Source: an uncultured bacterium
GTDB taxonomy: Bacteria > Spirochaetota > UBA4802 > JAGODF01
Direction of reading: 5' to 3'
Assembly (NCBI GenBank): GCA_937921485.1
Contig: CAKZSV010000006.1
Location: forward strand, 50,791-114,790
DNA: 64,000 nucleotides
Part shown: positions 36,447-45,895 of the stretch, one piece after another
How the letters are laid out: the number at the start of each line of letters is the position of its first letter
How positions within the stretch are numbered: the first letter of the stretch is position 1
Notes under the pieces: generated by a model
Told to the model about the DNA's origin: nothing
The model's input: only the letters and a program-made list of their open reading frames with translations
Database searches by the model: none
Program-made: the position numbers and the translations under genes

Positions 36447-37577
36447 TTAAATATAATTTCTTAAAACTTCAAGCATTCCCGCATCAATCGATCCGAAGGC
36501 ATCAATCAATTTTTTTCGTACTGCTGCAAGCTCTCCATCGGGATGAAAATCATCGAGTGTGCGGAAATGCCCAATCCTTCTTCCAATAATAAAGATTTCT
36601 TTATCATCGTGCGGCATAGCAAGAAACCGGTCAATAACGCCGAGCATTTTCTCTTTCTCGGCAGGCATTGTGCCTTCTACATCTTCCAGAAGATTCATAA
36701 TGTGATCGCTTACAATACGGCTTGTGATTCCTTCGAGCGAATCGATAAACAGGCGAAGTTCCCGCACCTTCTCTTCCTCGGTCAAAGGCTGCCACTCTCC
36801 CTTTGCCATCATCTCACCAAGAGGAGTGCCGGGAAGCGGAACGGTGCTGCGTATGCGCACAAACGTGGGGCTGACGGCATTTATGACGCGCGCGCTTTCA
36901 CGGGCGTTTTGCTCCCATAGCGCTTTGCCGCCAAGCCCCGGCATATAGTACTCCGACAGGTCAAATCCCGCCTCCATGGCTTTGCGTCCCGCATCGATGT
37001 GCTCCGCAGCAGTCACTCCTTTATCAACTAGGTCGAGCACTTCATCGCATCCGGATTCCATGCCGAAATGCAGGCGGGAAAGCCCAGCCTCCCGTAAAAG
37101 CTTCATATCTTCAAGGCTTTTTTTGCTCACTGTTTTGGCGCGCGCGTACGAGGTGATGCGCACGAGTTCCGGGAAACAGTGGAGCAGGTGACGAAGAATT
37201 TTCGCAAGATCCTCTGCAGGCAGGATGAGCGAATTTGCATCCTGCAGAAAAGCCGATTTCATGCCGTGATGCAGCCAGAAAAGCACCTGCCGGTAGTATT
37301 CTTCAGGGGTAATGTCCAGTCCCCGCGCTTTCGCAATGACGCGAGAACTTAATCCCTGCGCTTCGTTGCCGGCAGCATCCAGAATCCGGTCGGCTATCGT
37401 CCTGATATTATCAATATCCCGAACGACTTCTTCAACAGAACGGCGCGAAAACTTTTGACCTCGGTAGGTATTGCAGAATGCACATCTATTCCACGGGCAA
37501 TTTCTGGTCACCCGCACCAGAATGCTGGTCGCCTCGCTTGGAGGGCGAATTGGTCCCATTTCAAATTCAAGGCTCAT
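36447..37577 (-). CDS. Radical SAM protein
   Basis: This 376-residue protein has the iron-sulfur motif TRNCPWNRCAFC near residue 30, with spacing CX4CX2C. This spacing is known in a subset of radical SAM proteins that carry a CPWN-type motif. Downstream, LHFGMESGCDEVLDLVDKG and RIRSTVPLPGTPLGEM fit the TIM-barrel core of Elp3/MiaB-like radical SAM enzymes. There is no B12-binding or TRAM domain. The reaction is unknown. AGGAAATACG precedes the start. Confidence 0.85.
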   Translation of the reverse strand: MSLEFEMGPIRPPSEATSILVRVTRNCPWNRCAFCNTYRGQKFSRRSVEEVVRDIDNIRTIADRILDAAGNEAQGLSSRVIAKARGLDITPEEYYRQVLFWLHHGMKSAFLQDANSLILPAEDLAKILRHLLHCFPELVRITSYARAKTVSKKSLEDMKLLREAGLSRLHFGMESGCDEVLDLVDKGVTAAEHIDAGRKAMEAGFDLSEYYMPGLGGKALWEQNARESARVINAVSPTFVRIRSTVPLPGTPLGEMMAKGEWQPLTEEEKVRELRLFIDSLEGITSRIVSDHIMNLLEDVEGTMPAEKEKMLGVIDRFLAMPHDDKEIFIIGRRIGHFRTLDDFHPDGELAAVRKKLIDAFGSIDAGMLEVLRNYI

Positions 37578-37786
37578 CGTATTTCCTTACATTCCTAATC
37601 ATCATTAATTACAATCATACACATTTTAGCGCATCATTGTCCCACCCGCAGGCGGTGTCAATAAAACCTTTCAAGTTTTATGCAAAATTCATTTGACACC
37701 ATACGCCCTGCGCAATTCACTCACTCTGTCCTGAATGCACGCAAAAAAAGCTTCAGGCATCCATCATACCGAGGTGTTTTGCAGAA

Positions 37787-39286
37787 ATGAGCGAAGAATA
37801 CAATGAACTTATCCGTCAGCGCATTGAAAAAGTGGAAAAACTTCGAGCAATGCGCATCAACCCCTATCCAGTACGCTACAGGAGAGATTCTACTGCTGCG
37901 GAGGTTGTATCGAAGCACCGTGATGATGCGCCTGTTTCGGCAAGCCTGGCTGGCCGCATCCGTTCTCGCCGCCTCATGGGTAAGGCATCGTTCACGCACA
38001 TCGAAGATATGAGCGGCACCATCCAGCTTTATTTTCGGCAGGACGTGCTGGGCAATGATAAGTATGAGCTTTTTAAACTCACCGACCTGGGCGATATCAT
38101 CGGCGTTTCAGGAAAAACCTTCCGCACGAAAACCGGCGAAATAACCATTGAAGTAAGCGATTTCGTGATTCTTGCCAAATGCATTCGTCCGCTTCCGGTT
38201 GTGAAGGAAAAAGACGGCAAGGTGTTCGATGAATTTGCCGATAGGGAACTCCGCTACCGCCAGCGCTACGTGGACCTCATCGTAACGCCAAAAACCAGAA
38301 AGGACTTCATTCTCAGAAGTAAGCTCATCAACGGCATCAGGGAATTTCTCACCTCGAAGGGTTTTCTGGAAGTGGAAACGCCCATGATGCAGGCAATTCC
38401 CGGCGGAGCGGCGGCGAGGCCGTTTGTCACGCATCACAACGCGCTTGACATCGATTTGTATCTGCGCATCGCTCCGGAGCTGTATCTCAAAAGGCTGCTG
38501 GTGGGAGGCTTTGAAAAAGTTTTCGAGTTGAACAGAAACTTCAGAAACGAGGGCATCTCCACGCGTCATAACCCCGAATTCACCATGCTCGAGTTGTATG
38601 AGGCCTATGCCGACTACAATGTGATGATGCAGCTTTGCGAGGAAATGATTTCTTCTCTTGCGCATAAGCTTTTGGGGAGTATGGTTATCGACTATCAGGG
38701 GGAAAAAATCGATTTTACCCCGCCATGGACGCGCATCACCTATCTTGACGCGATAAAAAAGTACACCGGCATTGATTTTCAAACGATTCCTTCCGATGAG
38801 GAGGCGCGCCGCGCGGCGAAAGAGATTGGCGTCAAGATCGAAGATGATCTTACAAAATGGAAGGTTGCCGAATTCGTCTTCGAGGAGCGCGTTGAAAAAA
38901 ACTTCATTCAGCCGACGTTTGTCATTGATTATCCCACCGAGCTTTCCCCTCTGGCCAAGTCGCGCGAGGACAACCCTGACTTTGTGGAACGTTTTGAACC
39001 CTATATCGCCGGCAGGGAAATCGGCAATGCCTTCTCTGAACTGAACGATCCCTTTGATCAGCGCAGGCGCTTCGAAGAGCAGGTGCGCATGCGGGAGGCG
39101 GGCGACGACGAAGCGCAGATGATGGATTACGATTATCTTAATGCTCTCGAATACGGCATGCCGCCTGCCGGAGGCATGGGAATCGGGGTTGACCGGCTCG
39201 TGATGCTGTTCATCAACACCGCATCGATCAAAGACACGATATTATTCCCGCTTTTGCGGCCCGAAACAGGAGAAGTGCATGACTGA
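37787..39286 (+). CDS. lysS: Lysyl-tRNA synthetase, class II
   Basis: LysS charges tRNA-Lys. The N-terminal OB-fold anticodon-binding domain is visible around [20 protein letters not shown]. Class II catalytic motifs follow: [21 protein letters not shown] (motif 1), [22 protein letters not shown] (motif 2) and [14 protein letters not shown] (motif 3). Length (499) is typical. The stop overlaps the start of the next gene by eight bases. Confidence 0.97.
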   Translation: MSEEYNELIRQRIEKVEKLRAMRINPYPVRYRRDSTAAEVVSKHRDDAPVSASLAGRIRSRRLMGKASFTHIEDMSGTIQLYFRQDVLGNDKYELFKLTDLGDIIGVSGKTFRTKTGEITIEVSDFVILAKCIRPLPVVKEKDGKVFDEFADRELRYRQRYVDLIVTPKTRKDFILRSKLINGIREFLTSKGFLEVETPMMQAIPGGAAARPFVTHHNALDIDLYLRIAPELYLKRLLVGGFEKVFELNRNFRNEGISTRHNPEFTMLELYEAYADYNVMMQLCEEMISSLAHKLLGSMVIDYQGEKIDFTPPWTRITYLDAIKKYTGIDFQTIPSDEEARRAAKEIGVKIEDDLTKWKVAEFVFEERVEKNFIQPTFVIDYPTELSPLAKSREDNPDFVERFEPYIAGREIGNAFSELNDPFDQRRRFEEQVRMREAGDDEAQMMDYDYLNALEYGMPPAGGMGIGVDRLVMLFINTASIKDTILFPLLRPETGEVHD

Positions 39287-39938
39287 GATTACGCCTGAGC
39301 CGCTCTATCCGGTACTGCTGCACCGCTTTGCCGATGAGTTCAGCAGGCTTGAGGTTCCTGTGAACTTCATCGATGAAACGCTTTCAATTCTCTACACGTT
39401 TCACGACCCGGAAAACAAATACACGCTGCCCGCGAAAATGGCTGAATTCACCTTCACCTACAACCTCGATGCAAGCGCGGAAAAGACAAAATCTGCACTG
39501 AAGACTTTTCTTATCTATTACAACTCCGTCGTAGCGCTTATCGAAGAACTTGAGATTGAAAACAACATTGAGCGTTCTGTTATCAAGCTTGACAATCTCT
39601 CTAAAGCACTCCTCGGCATACGCGGCGGATATACAGAAGAAAACCGCACGGCAGTCCGCTACTGGCTCGGAAACGCACTTCGCGGCTTCATTGCGCGGTT
39701 TAAAATTCCCACAGAAACATCCCGGAAAATGATTGAATACGTTGATACGACATTCGATCCCGGACTTGCAAAGATATTTCACACCGCGGTGGCTATCGTG
39801 GGAAAGATAGGATCTGATGAATGGGAGATAACTGATTTACAACTTGGAATTTCACTGCTTCTGCTTTTCACCTCGAAGGTAAACTCGCTTCGTAAAGCCG
39901 CGATCGAAATGATGGAGCGGGGCGAGATGCCGCAGTGA
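39279..39938 (+). CDS. Unknown protein coupled to lysS
   Basis: I do not recognise this 219-residue protein. It begins inside the last codons of lysS, so translation is coupled. It looks all-helical and soluble, with no signal peptide. Local features are a tyrosine- and phenylalanine-rich N-terminus ([20 protein letters not shown]) and a helix in the middle, [20 protein letters not shown]-terminal hydrophobic stretch lies near residues 188-200, with [12 protein letters not shown]. There is no recognised motif, and the relation to lysine charging is open. Confidence 0.6.
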   Translation: MTEITPEPLYPVLLHRFADEFSRLEVPVNFIDETLSILYTFHDPENKYTLPAKMAEFTFTYNLDASAEKTKSALKTFLIYYNSVVALIEELEIENNIERSVIKLDNLSKALLGIRGGYTEENRTAVRYWLGNALRGFIARFKIPTETSRKMIEYVDTTFDPGLAKIFHTAVAIVGKIGSDEWEITDLQLGISLLLLFTSKVNSLRKAAIEMMERGEMPQ

Positions 39939-40000
39939 ATGATATTTACAAAATGAAGTGATTCAAATTCATATTGTTTTGCAATAATACCGGCGTCAAG

Positions 40001-41102
40001 ATGGATCAGATTAAGATAATAATGGTTACGGATCAATCCATTCTCCAAAGCGAACTCATACATCGTCTTGAATCAGCTGAAATAAAGTTTATTTCAATAG
40101 TTTCCTCATTTGATAAGGCTATTGAATCATGCTTAACTTTTACTCCCGATTTATTAATTATCGATACAGATATAAACGGATTTGCAGATTGTATGGAATC
40201 GATAAAAAAATTAAAAATAATTTGTAATATTCCATGCCTCTTCATCTATAATGAGCTAACTGAAGATTTGCTGAAAGAAATATTTCAAATTGGAACTTAT
40301 GGATTTCTTAACAAACCCATTATTTTCGATCGGTTTCTTCTATCAATCAGGCATGCAATGTATCTCTGGAACAGGGAAAAGAGGCTCAAGGATATCATCA
40401 ACACGCTACCGGATATCGTGTATGAAATTGATGAAGAAGGAACAATATCATTCGTCAGCGAAAACGTTTATCGTATATTCGGATACCGCAAAGATGAATT
40501 GAAATCCGTGCAGGACGTATTCAAACTTTTCATCCCTGAAGATCAAAAAAGAGCTGCGGATAATTACCTCAAAACTGCAAGCGGTCTCCCCGGCAAGGAG
40601 GTGGAATATACGGTAGTTACTAAAAACGGTAATAATATCCCCATATCAATCATTGCCAATCCGATTATTGAAGGGAACATATGCAAAGGCACACGGGGAG
40701 TGATACGAGATATCAGCGAACGCAAAAATGAACAGAGAAAGCTTTTTGAAAGCGAAGAAAGATATCGTACGCTTGTGGAAAACATCAACGATGTTCATGC
40801 TATTTTAGATATCAAAGGATTCATCACTTACGTCAGCCCTTCCGTTGAACGATTGAGCGGATATACACCTGCTGAAATAATCGGAAAAAACTTTTCCGGG
40901 TTTGTCTATCCCGAAGACATCCCTGACGTTCTTGATAGGTTTTAATCATACTATTTCAACATCTGGCCTCGGGTTAAAAATCATGAAGTACAGAGCGGCC
41001 ATTATCGGTGGAACTATGAAAATATCAAATAAAAAACCATGCGGAACTTTCATCACCTGCGTATTTCCGGTGAGGAAACAGAGCATAGGATATCGAGAAT
41101 GA
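40001..41102 (+). pseudogene. Histidine kinase gutted by internal deletion
   Basis: The first reading frame (40001-40945) encodes a receiver-like domain (residues about 1-120, with LLIIDTDIN as the likely phosphorylation strand), then a PAS domain (about 135-255) and the start of a second PAS domain, and stops early at LDRF. A different frame after about 40938 encodes the very end of a histidine kinase ATPase domain: TSGLGLKIMKYRAAIIGG, then CGTFITCVFPV. The middle, including the histidine, the rest of the PAS and the N-, G1-box region, is missing. A deletion with frameshift is the simplest explanation. The remnant ends in an ATGA overlap with the response regulator, showing that the two were once a coupled pair. 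Confidence 0.7.
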
Positions 41103-41758
41103 AGAATATCAGAATTTTTATCGTTGACGACCATCCAATTGTAAGGCGGGGTCTGGTTAATTTCATCAGCAGCCGCAAGGGTTATACCGTCTGCGGAGAA
41201 GCATCTGATGCAAATACGGCAATAGCACGAATTAATTCCTGCAACCCCGATGTAGCTATTGTTGATCTTTCGTTGGGCCAAATCGGCGGATTCGAGCTGA
41301 TAAAAAATATAACAAAAAGGTATTCACAGGTCCACATCCTTATTCTCACAATGCACAATGAAATCGAATACCTTGATCGCGCCTTCGATGCCGGCGCAAA
41401 GGGATATGTTCTCAAGACCGAACGTGAAGAACATATATTTGATGCCATTGACACAATTATTAAAGGTAAAAAGTATATCAGCAATGCGATGAAAGATGCA
41501 ATGATAGAAAAAATCCTTATGGAGGAAACCGAGAAAAAAATACCTCCTGAAGAAACTCTTTCAGAAAGGGAAAAGGAAATACTCGAACTAATAGCGAAAG
41601 GAATAAGTACAAAAAACATCTCTTCAAAACTTGGAATATCCATTTCAACAGTCGGAACGTACAGGGAAAGAATAAAAAAGAAGCTCAATATCGCTAATAA
41701 CAGCGAGCTTGTAAAGTATGCCATTTTACGTTGCCTGCAGAAAGTGAAAACAATATGA
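41099..41758 (+). CDS. NarL/LuxR-type response regulator
   Basis: The first 120 residues form a receiver domain with IFIVDDHPIVRRGLVNF, the phosphoacceptor in DVAIVDLSL (about D57) and AKGYVLK. The C-terminal 65 residues form a LuxR/GerE helix-turn-helix: LSEREKEILELIAKGISTKN, then LGISISTVGTYRERIKKKL. The start is the ATG at 41099, which overlaps the kinase remnant stop by four bases; the longer frame to 41039 runs through the kinase tail. The cognate kinase is broken, so this regulator may be orphaned or driven by another kinase. Confidence 0.92.
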   Translation: MKNIRIFIVDDHPIVRRGLVNFISSRKGYTVCGEASDANTAIARINSCNPDVAIVDLSLGQIGGFELIKNITKRYSQVHILILTMHNEIEYLDRAFDAGAKGYVLKTEREEHIFDAIDTIIKGKKYISNAMKDAMIEKILMEETEKKIPPEETLSEREKEILELIAKGISTKNISSKLGISISTVGTYRERIKKKLNIANNSELVKYAILRCLQKVKTI

Positions 41759-41978
41759 GATAATATCCCTTGCGTACATCAACAACCGTGTAGTCGTTTC
41801 TGCCACAATTAAAAAAATTTTTTGCTACATCTCCATCACGAAAAAATCGTTGCGATGCAATTCAAATAATATACACTACATGTATAAGAATGCATGTTAA
41901 TCATGCGTTATGTCATATGGAGACCTGGATGCATGCTGGTTATTCCGAATAAAGCTGTTTTATCTCTGGAGCGGCAAT

Positions 41979-42419
41979 ATGGCAAAAATTCTTATTGTTG
42001 AAGACGAAACATATCAGCGCGAATTGTACTGCCTTGAACTTACCGAAGAGGGGCATGTAGTACAAACAGCAAACAACGGGAAGGAGGCTGTAGAGAAAAT
42101 AAGCAAGGAAAACTATGATATCGTAATAATGGACATTCGTATGCCCTGCATGGATGGCTGTGAAGCACTGGAAAAGATTTATTCCATCAAGCCCACGCAG
42201 AAAGTCATTATTTATTCAGCCTATTCTGATTCAAAAAAAATACATTCCACCCTGAAAGCAGACGTATTTATAACAAAATCATCGGATATTAGTCCGCTGA
42301 AAAATAAAATTTTGGAAATGACCATGAAAGCCGAAAAGTTTGAAAGCAATCTAAATAGCTATGCTGGCAATACTGAAATTACATTGAAAGCAATAACAGA
42401 AAAAAAGGGTCATTTCTAA
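41979..42419 (+). CDS. Single-domain response regulator
   Basis: A receiver domain of about 120 residues (AKILIVEDETYQRELYCL, DIVIMDIRMPCMDGCEAL with the phosphoacceptor aspartate, then IIYSAY and VFITKSSD with the conserved lysine) is followed by a short tail without an output domain. It probably acts by protein contact, CheY-like or in a relay. The start at 41979 follows CTGGAG; the frame extending to 41910 lacks family similarity. It is followed at once by the small gene at 42421 and by a hybrid kinase, which may form one signalling unit. Confidence 0.9.
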   Translation: MAKILIVEDETYQRELYCLELTEEGHVVQTANNGKEAVEKISKENYDIVIMDIRMPCMDGCEALEKIYSIKPTQKVIIYSAYSDSKKIHSTLKADVFITKSSDISPLKNKILEMTMKAEKFESNLNSYAGNTEITLKAITEKKGHF

Positions 42420-42420
42420 A

Positions 42421-42756
42421 ATGCATCCATATTCCGATAATCAAGCCGAAAACAGCATTGAATCCATTTTCATGCATACCTTTTTGTCAAACAAAGAAGT
42501 ATTAATGAAAACCGCTAGCAATGAAATTCCCGTATTTTTTGAAGACTATAAAAACAACCAGTTGTTACTGCACATAAAAGATCCCCTTGAACTATCACTA
42601 TGGTCAACCATTCATGCATCGGATGGTAATAAAACCGTTTACATTGATGTACGATTAGTATCCCGAATAAGCAAAAACGTCTTCGCATTTACGCCCATGA
42701 GAGTGCGGATAATCGATTCACAGGGGACAACATCCAGTGAAAAAAATAATTTTTAA
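42421..42756 (+). CDS. Small protein in signalling cluster
   Basis: This 111-residue protein starts one base after the receiver gene and ends 8 bases before the hybrid kinase. I do not recognise it. The middle (residues about 45-95) is a beta-rich domain with ELSLWSTIHASDGNKTVYID, VRLVSRISKNVFAFTPMRVR, which could be a small PilZ-like or adaptor barrel, but the PilZ RxxxR and DxSxxG motifs are not present. Role in the same signalling unit is inferred from position only. Confidence 0.45.
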   Translation: MHPYSDNQAENSIESIFMHTFLSNKEVLMKTASNEIPVFFEDYKNNQLLLHIKDPLELSLWSTIHASDGNKTVYIDVRLVSRISKNVFAFTPMRVRIIDSQGTTSSEKNNF

Positions 42757-42764
42757 AATTCGCC

Positions 42765-45716
42765 ATGTGGCTTTTTCATCCAAATTCCATAAATAATTTT
42801 CTGCTGGCATTTTTGCTTCTTGTAATGATAGTGTATTTCATTATACGAGGCACGAAGACGAAAGAAGTGCTTTTCATCCTCATTTTCATGGTACAACTTT
42901 TTTTATGGCAGTTATGCTTTCTTTTCCGGAATATCTATCTCGACCCGGTAGCAGCTTATCCGCTTTATTACTTTCTAAATTCCGGCTACACGGTTTTTTC
43001 CTATCACGCACTGGCAATGTTTTCATATTATTTTATCACCCCGGTTTTTGAAAAAGAACTGAAAATCGTTTTTTATTCCGGCCTGATATTATCGATAATA
43101 GTTATTGCATATTCAATCTTTATCATATTTCCTCATGCGCCTGTAATCTTTTTCGACACGACTCTGCAAATTTACGATGCCAGACCAGCCCCTCACAGGA
43201 AATACATCCTGCTAATATTACTGATTTTTATCGCTTTAACTGCAAAGAATCTTATTTACAAAGTATATTTACTAAAAAGCGAGCAAAAATCTTTTGTTCG
43301 GAATATCTCGATAGCGCTTTTAACCGGCATAACCGCGGTTGTCGGCGTATCTTTTATTAACATTTATTATCCTATCAACCAATATATACAAAATACTATA
43401 AATACCCATATAGCAGGACTTCTTTTCATATATTTCTATCTTTCCTATCTCAGCTTTTATAGAGTCACCTTTCTATACTCCGATAAAGCCGTTTTTCTGG
43501 TGATTTTTATTTTAATAATAGTCAGCAGTTTATCTACCTCTTTTACTTCAATGACGCATGAACGATCATACAAAAAAGAAATAAATGAAATCGTCTCCAT
43601 TATCTGGCGGGATATTGAATATTCAGGTATAAATGAAAGAACGAATAATCGAATCGAAAGGCTGTATTCCTCGAAAACATCATATGTTGTTCTTGAAGAT
43701 CTTACAAAAAGTGAAATAATCCTATTTCAAGGCAAACCTCCAGTAATTTCCAGCGACCAGTTCACTAATCATACCACAGACGGTATCATACTATTTCATC
43801 CCGGGGAAGAGGGACAGACATTATGCTTCGAAAAAAGAGTAGTAAAATCCATTCTTCATGTCGGCATTCCCTATCTATCATACCGTGAGAACGTTGATGT
43901 TTTCGTCAAAGCAAATTTGCTTGCATTGCTTGTTGAGATTGCCGTAATTATTATTTTCTTTCGATTTGCAATTCTTATTGGGTTGACACAACCGTTGAGA
44001 AAAATCCGAAGCGGAATCACTGAAATAAGGAAAGGTAACCTCCATCACAAAATTGATATTCCAGCACAGGATGAACTTGGACTGATAGCTGAACAATTCA
44101 ATATGATGATCTATGATCTTCGAATAACTGGTGAGGCGATACGAAGATCGGAAAAAAAATTCCGTGAATTGACATCAATGCTGCCTGACGTTATATATGA
44201 AACAGACTTTCAATTGAATATTACTTTTTTCAACAGAACAGGCTCGGTTATCACAGGGTACACCGAGGATGATATTGCAAAAGGAATTTCTCTGAAGAAC
44301 CTTTTCGATGATGATGAATGTGCGAGACTCGCGCACATGCTTGAACACCATCTTGAAAATAGACCATTTGCAATAACAAGACAGAGGCTCAAGAAAAAGG
44401 ACGGTGAATTTATTTATGTTGAAAACAATGCTTCGGTGATATTCACCGGGGATTGTCCAACGGGAATAAGAGGTGTAATCAGAGATGTTACGGAAAAAAT
44501 ACAGATGGAACAAAACCTTATTCAGGCCCAAAAAATGGAAACCATCGGAACGCTCGCCGGCGGTATTGCTCACGACTTCAACAATATCCTCACTGGCATT
44601 ACTGGCACAGTTTCCCTTCTTGAAGTAAAACTGAAAAAGGATAATATCCCTTCCAGAGAGGATATTATTAAAGCCATATCAATAATTAAGAAGTCATCTG
44701 AAAAAGCATCAAATGTCGTTAAACAATTGCTGATGGTTTCCCGGCAGCAAAAGCCTCATTTCGAAATCATCGATATAAACGATATCGTAAAAAATGTATA
44801 TGAAATCTGCTATAACAGCTTCGACAAAAAAATTCAGTTCGTATTTTCATATCTCAGCGAAGGGGCATTTGTAATAGCTGATGACACCCAGATGACTCAG
44901 ATGCTGCTTAATATTTGCGTCAATGCACGCGATGCAATGACCATTATGCGACAGAAGGATCATGAACAGGGCGGTGTTTTATCGCTTTCTATTGAAAAGA
45001 TAATAAATGATCAAAACTTGAAAGATCAATATCCCGATGCAATTTATAATGAATATATTAAAATTAGTGTTGCCGACACAGGCATAGGAATTGAAGAGAA
45101 TGCACTTTCCCGGGTTTTCGATCCGTTTTATACGACAAAATCAAAAGACAAGGGAACCGGTCTGGGATTGTCCATGGTATATAACATAGTTAAACAGCAC
45201 AATGGATTCATCATTATTAACTCAGTGGTACATAAAGGCACAACTGTTGCCGTATATATCCCATCGGCTCAATTCAAAAACGCTGTCGACATTACAGGCT
45301 TACAACAAACTGAAGTTCGAAAACATCATGGAACAATCATGGTCGTGGATGATGACGCTATGGTACAGTCAATATGTTCAGATCTTTTAAAAGTACTCGG
45401 ATATTCAATCATAAATGCATTTGATGGAAAACAATGCATTGAAACATACTTAGAAAGAAAAAATGAAATCGATGCTGTAATTCTTGATGTAATGATGCCG
45501 GTAATGTCGGGCGATGAAACATTTAAAGAATTGTTAAAACTAAATCCCGTCATCAAAGTTCTCGTTTCTTCCGGTTTCCGCGAGGACCCGCGCATAAGCG
45601 AGATGATGGTACTTGGAGCAAGAGGTTTCATACAAAAACCTTACACAATAGAAAAGCTTGCAAACGCGCTGTCTTTGGTGTTTGAAAACAAATATGAGAT
45701 AAAATCCCTCGAATAA
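42765..45716 (+). CDS. Membrane hybrid histidine kinase
   Basis: This 983-residue sensor has seven or so membrane segments in the first 250 residues, an extracytoplasmic part, a further membrane segment near 390-410 and a HAMP-like linker (LRKIRSGITEIRKGNL). A PAS domain (about 460-590) leads into the kinase core with GTLAGGIAHDFNNILTGI, where H603 is the phosphorylation site. The ATPase domain shows GLGLSMVYNIVK. A C-terminal receiver domain follows, with TIMVVDDDAMVQSICSDLLK and the phosphoacceptor at about D908. It belongs to the signalling unit with the two small genes before it. Confidence 0.9.
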   Translation: MWLFHPNSINNFLLAFLLLVMIVYFIIRGTKTKEVLFILIFMVQLFLWQLCFLFRNIYLDPVAAYPLYYFLNSGYTVFSYHALAMFSYYFITPVFEKELKIVFYSGLILSIIVIAYSIFIIFPHAPVIFFDTTLQIYDARPAPHRKYILLILLIFIALTAKNLIYKVYLLKSEQKSFVRNISIALLTGITAVVGVSFINIYYPINQYIQNTINTHIAGLLFIYFYLSYLSFYRVTFLYSDKAVFLVIFILIIVSSLSTSFTSMTHERSYKKEINEIVSIIWRDIEYSGINERTNNRIERLYSSKTSYVVLEDLTKSEIILFQGKPPVISSDQFTNHTTDGIILFHPGEEGQTLCFEKRVVKSILHVGIPYLSYRENVDVFVKANLLALLVEIAVIIIFFRFAILIGLTQPLRKIRSGITEIRKGNLHHKIDIPAQDELGLIAEQFNMMIYDLRITGEAIRRSEKKFRELTSMLPDVIYETDFQLNITFFNRTGSVITGYTEDDIAKGISLKNLFDDDECARLAHMLEHHLENRPFAITRQRLKKKDGEFIYVENNASVIFTGDCPTGIRGVIRDVTEKIQMEQNLIQAQKMETIGTLAGGIAHDFNNILTGITGTVSLLEVKLKKDNIPSREDIIKAISIIKKSSEKASNVVKQLLMVSRQQKPHFEIIDINDIVKNVYEICYNSFDKKIQFVFSYLSEGAFVIADDTQMTQMLLNICVNARDAMTIMRQKDHEQGGVLSLSIEKIINDQNLKDQYPDAIYNEYIKISVADTGIGIEENALSRVFDPFYTTKSKDKGTGLGLSMVYNIVKQHNGFIIINSVVHKGTTVAVYIPSAQFKNAVDITGLQQTEVRKHHGTIMVVDDDAMVQSICSDLLKVLGYSIINAFDGKQCIETYLERKNEIDAVILDVMMPVMSGDETFKELLKLNPVIKVLVSSGFREDPRISEMMVLGARGFIQKPYTIEKLANALSLVFENKYEIKSLE

Positions 45717-45783
45717 TAAAAGCGGCGAAGAGAAATTGAATAAAACAAATGCTAATATCCTTTTTCACAAAAAAATCCTTGAG

Positions 45784-45827
45784 AAATAATAACCACTGGA
45801 TATATTAGTAACCAGTGGTTATTATTT
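45784..45827. promoter_or_regulatory. Perfect 16-bp inverted repeat upstream of acyl-CoA dehydrogenase
   Basis: AAATAATAACCACTGG at 45784-45799 is inverted perfectly as CCAGTGGTTATTATTT at 45812-45827, with a 12-base loop. It lies 68 bases after the hybrid kinase stop and 68 bases before the dehydrogenase start. It could be a bidirectional terminator stem or an operator for a dimeric regulator. Confidence 0.6.
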
Positions 45828-45895
45828 ACAATAATTTTCTCTTTCGCACATCATTAAATTTTTTATGCCATAATCCATCCCCAGGGAGGCCCGTC

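Noticed and set aside
42421..42756. PilZ domain call for the small gene before the hybrid kinase
   Set aside because: The RxxxR and DxSxxG motifs needed for cyclic di-GMP binding are absent.
45784..45827. Hairpin as a tRNA or sRNA gene
   Set aside because: No cloverleaf or additional conserved structure; a simple stem only.
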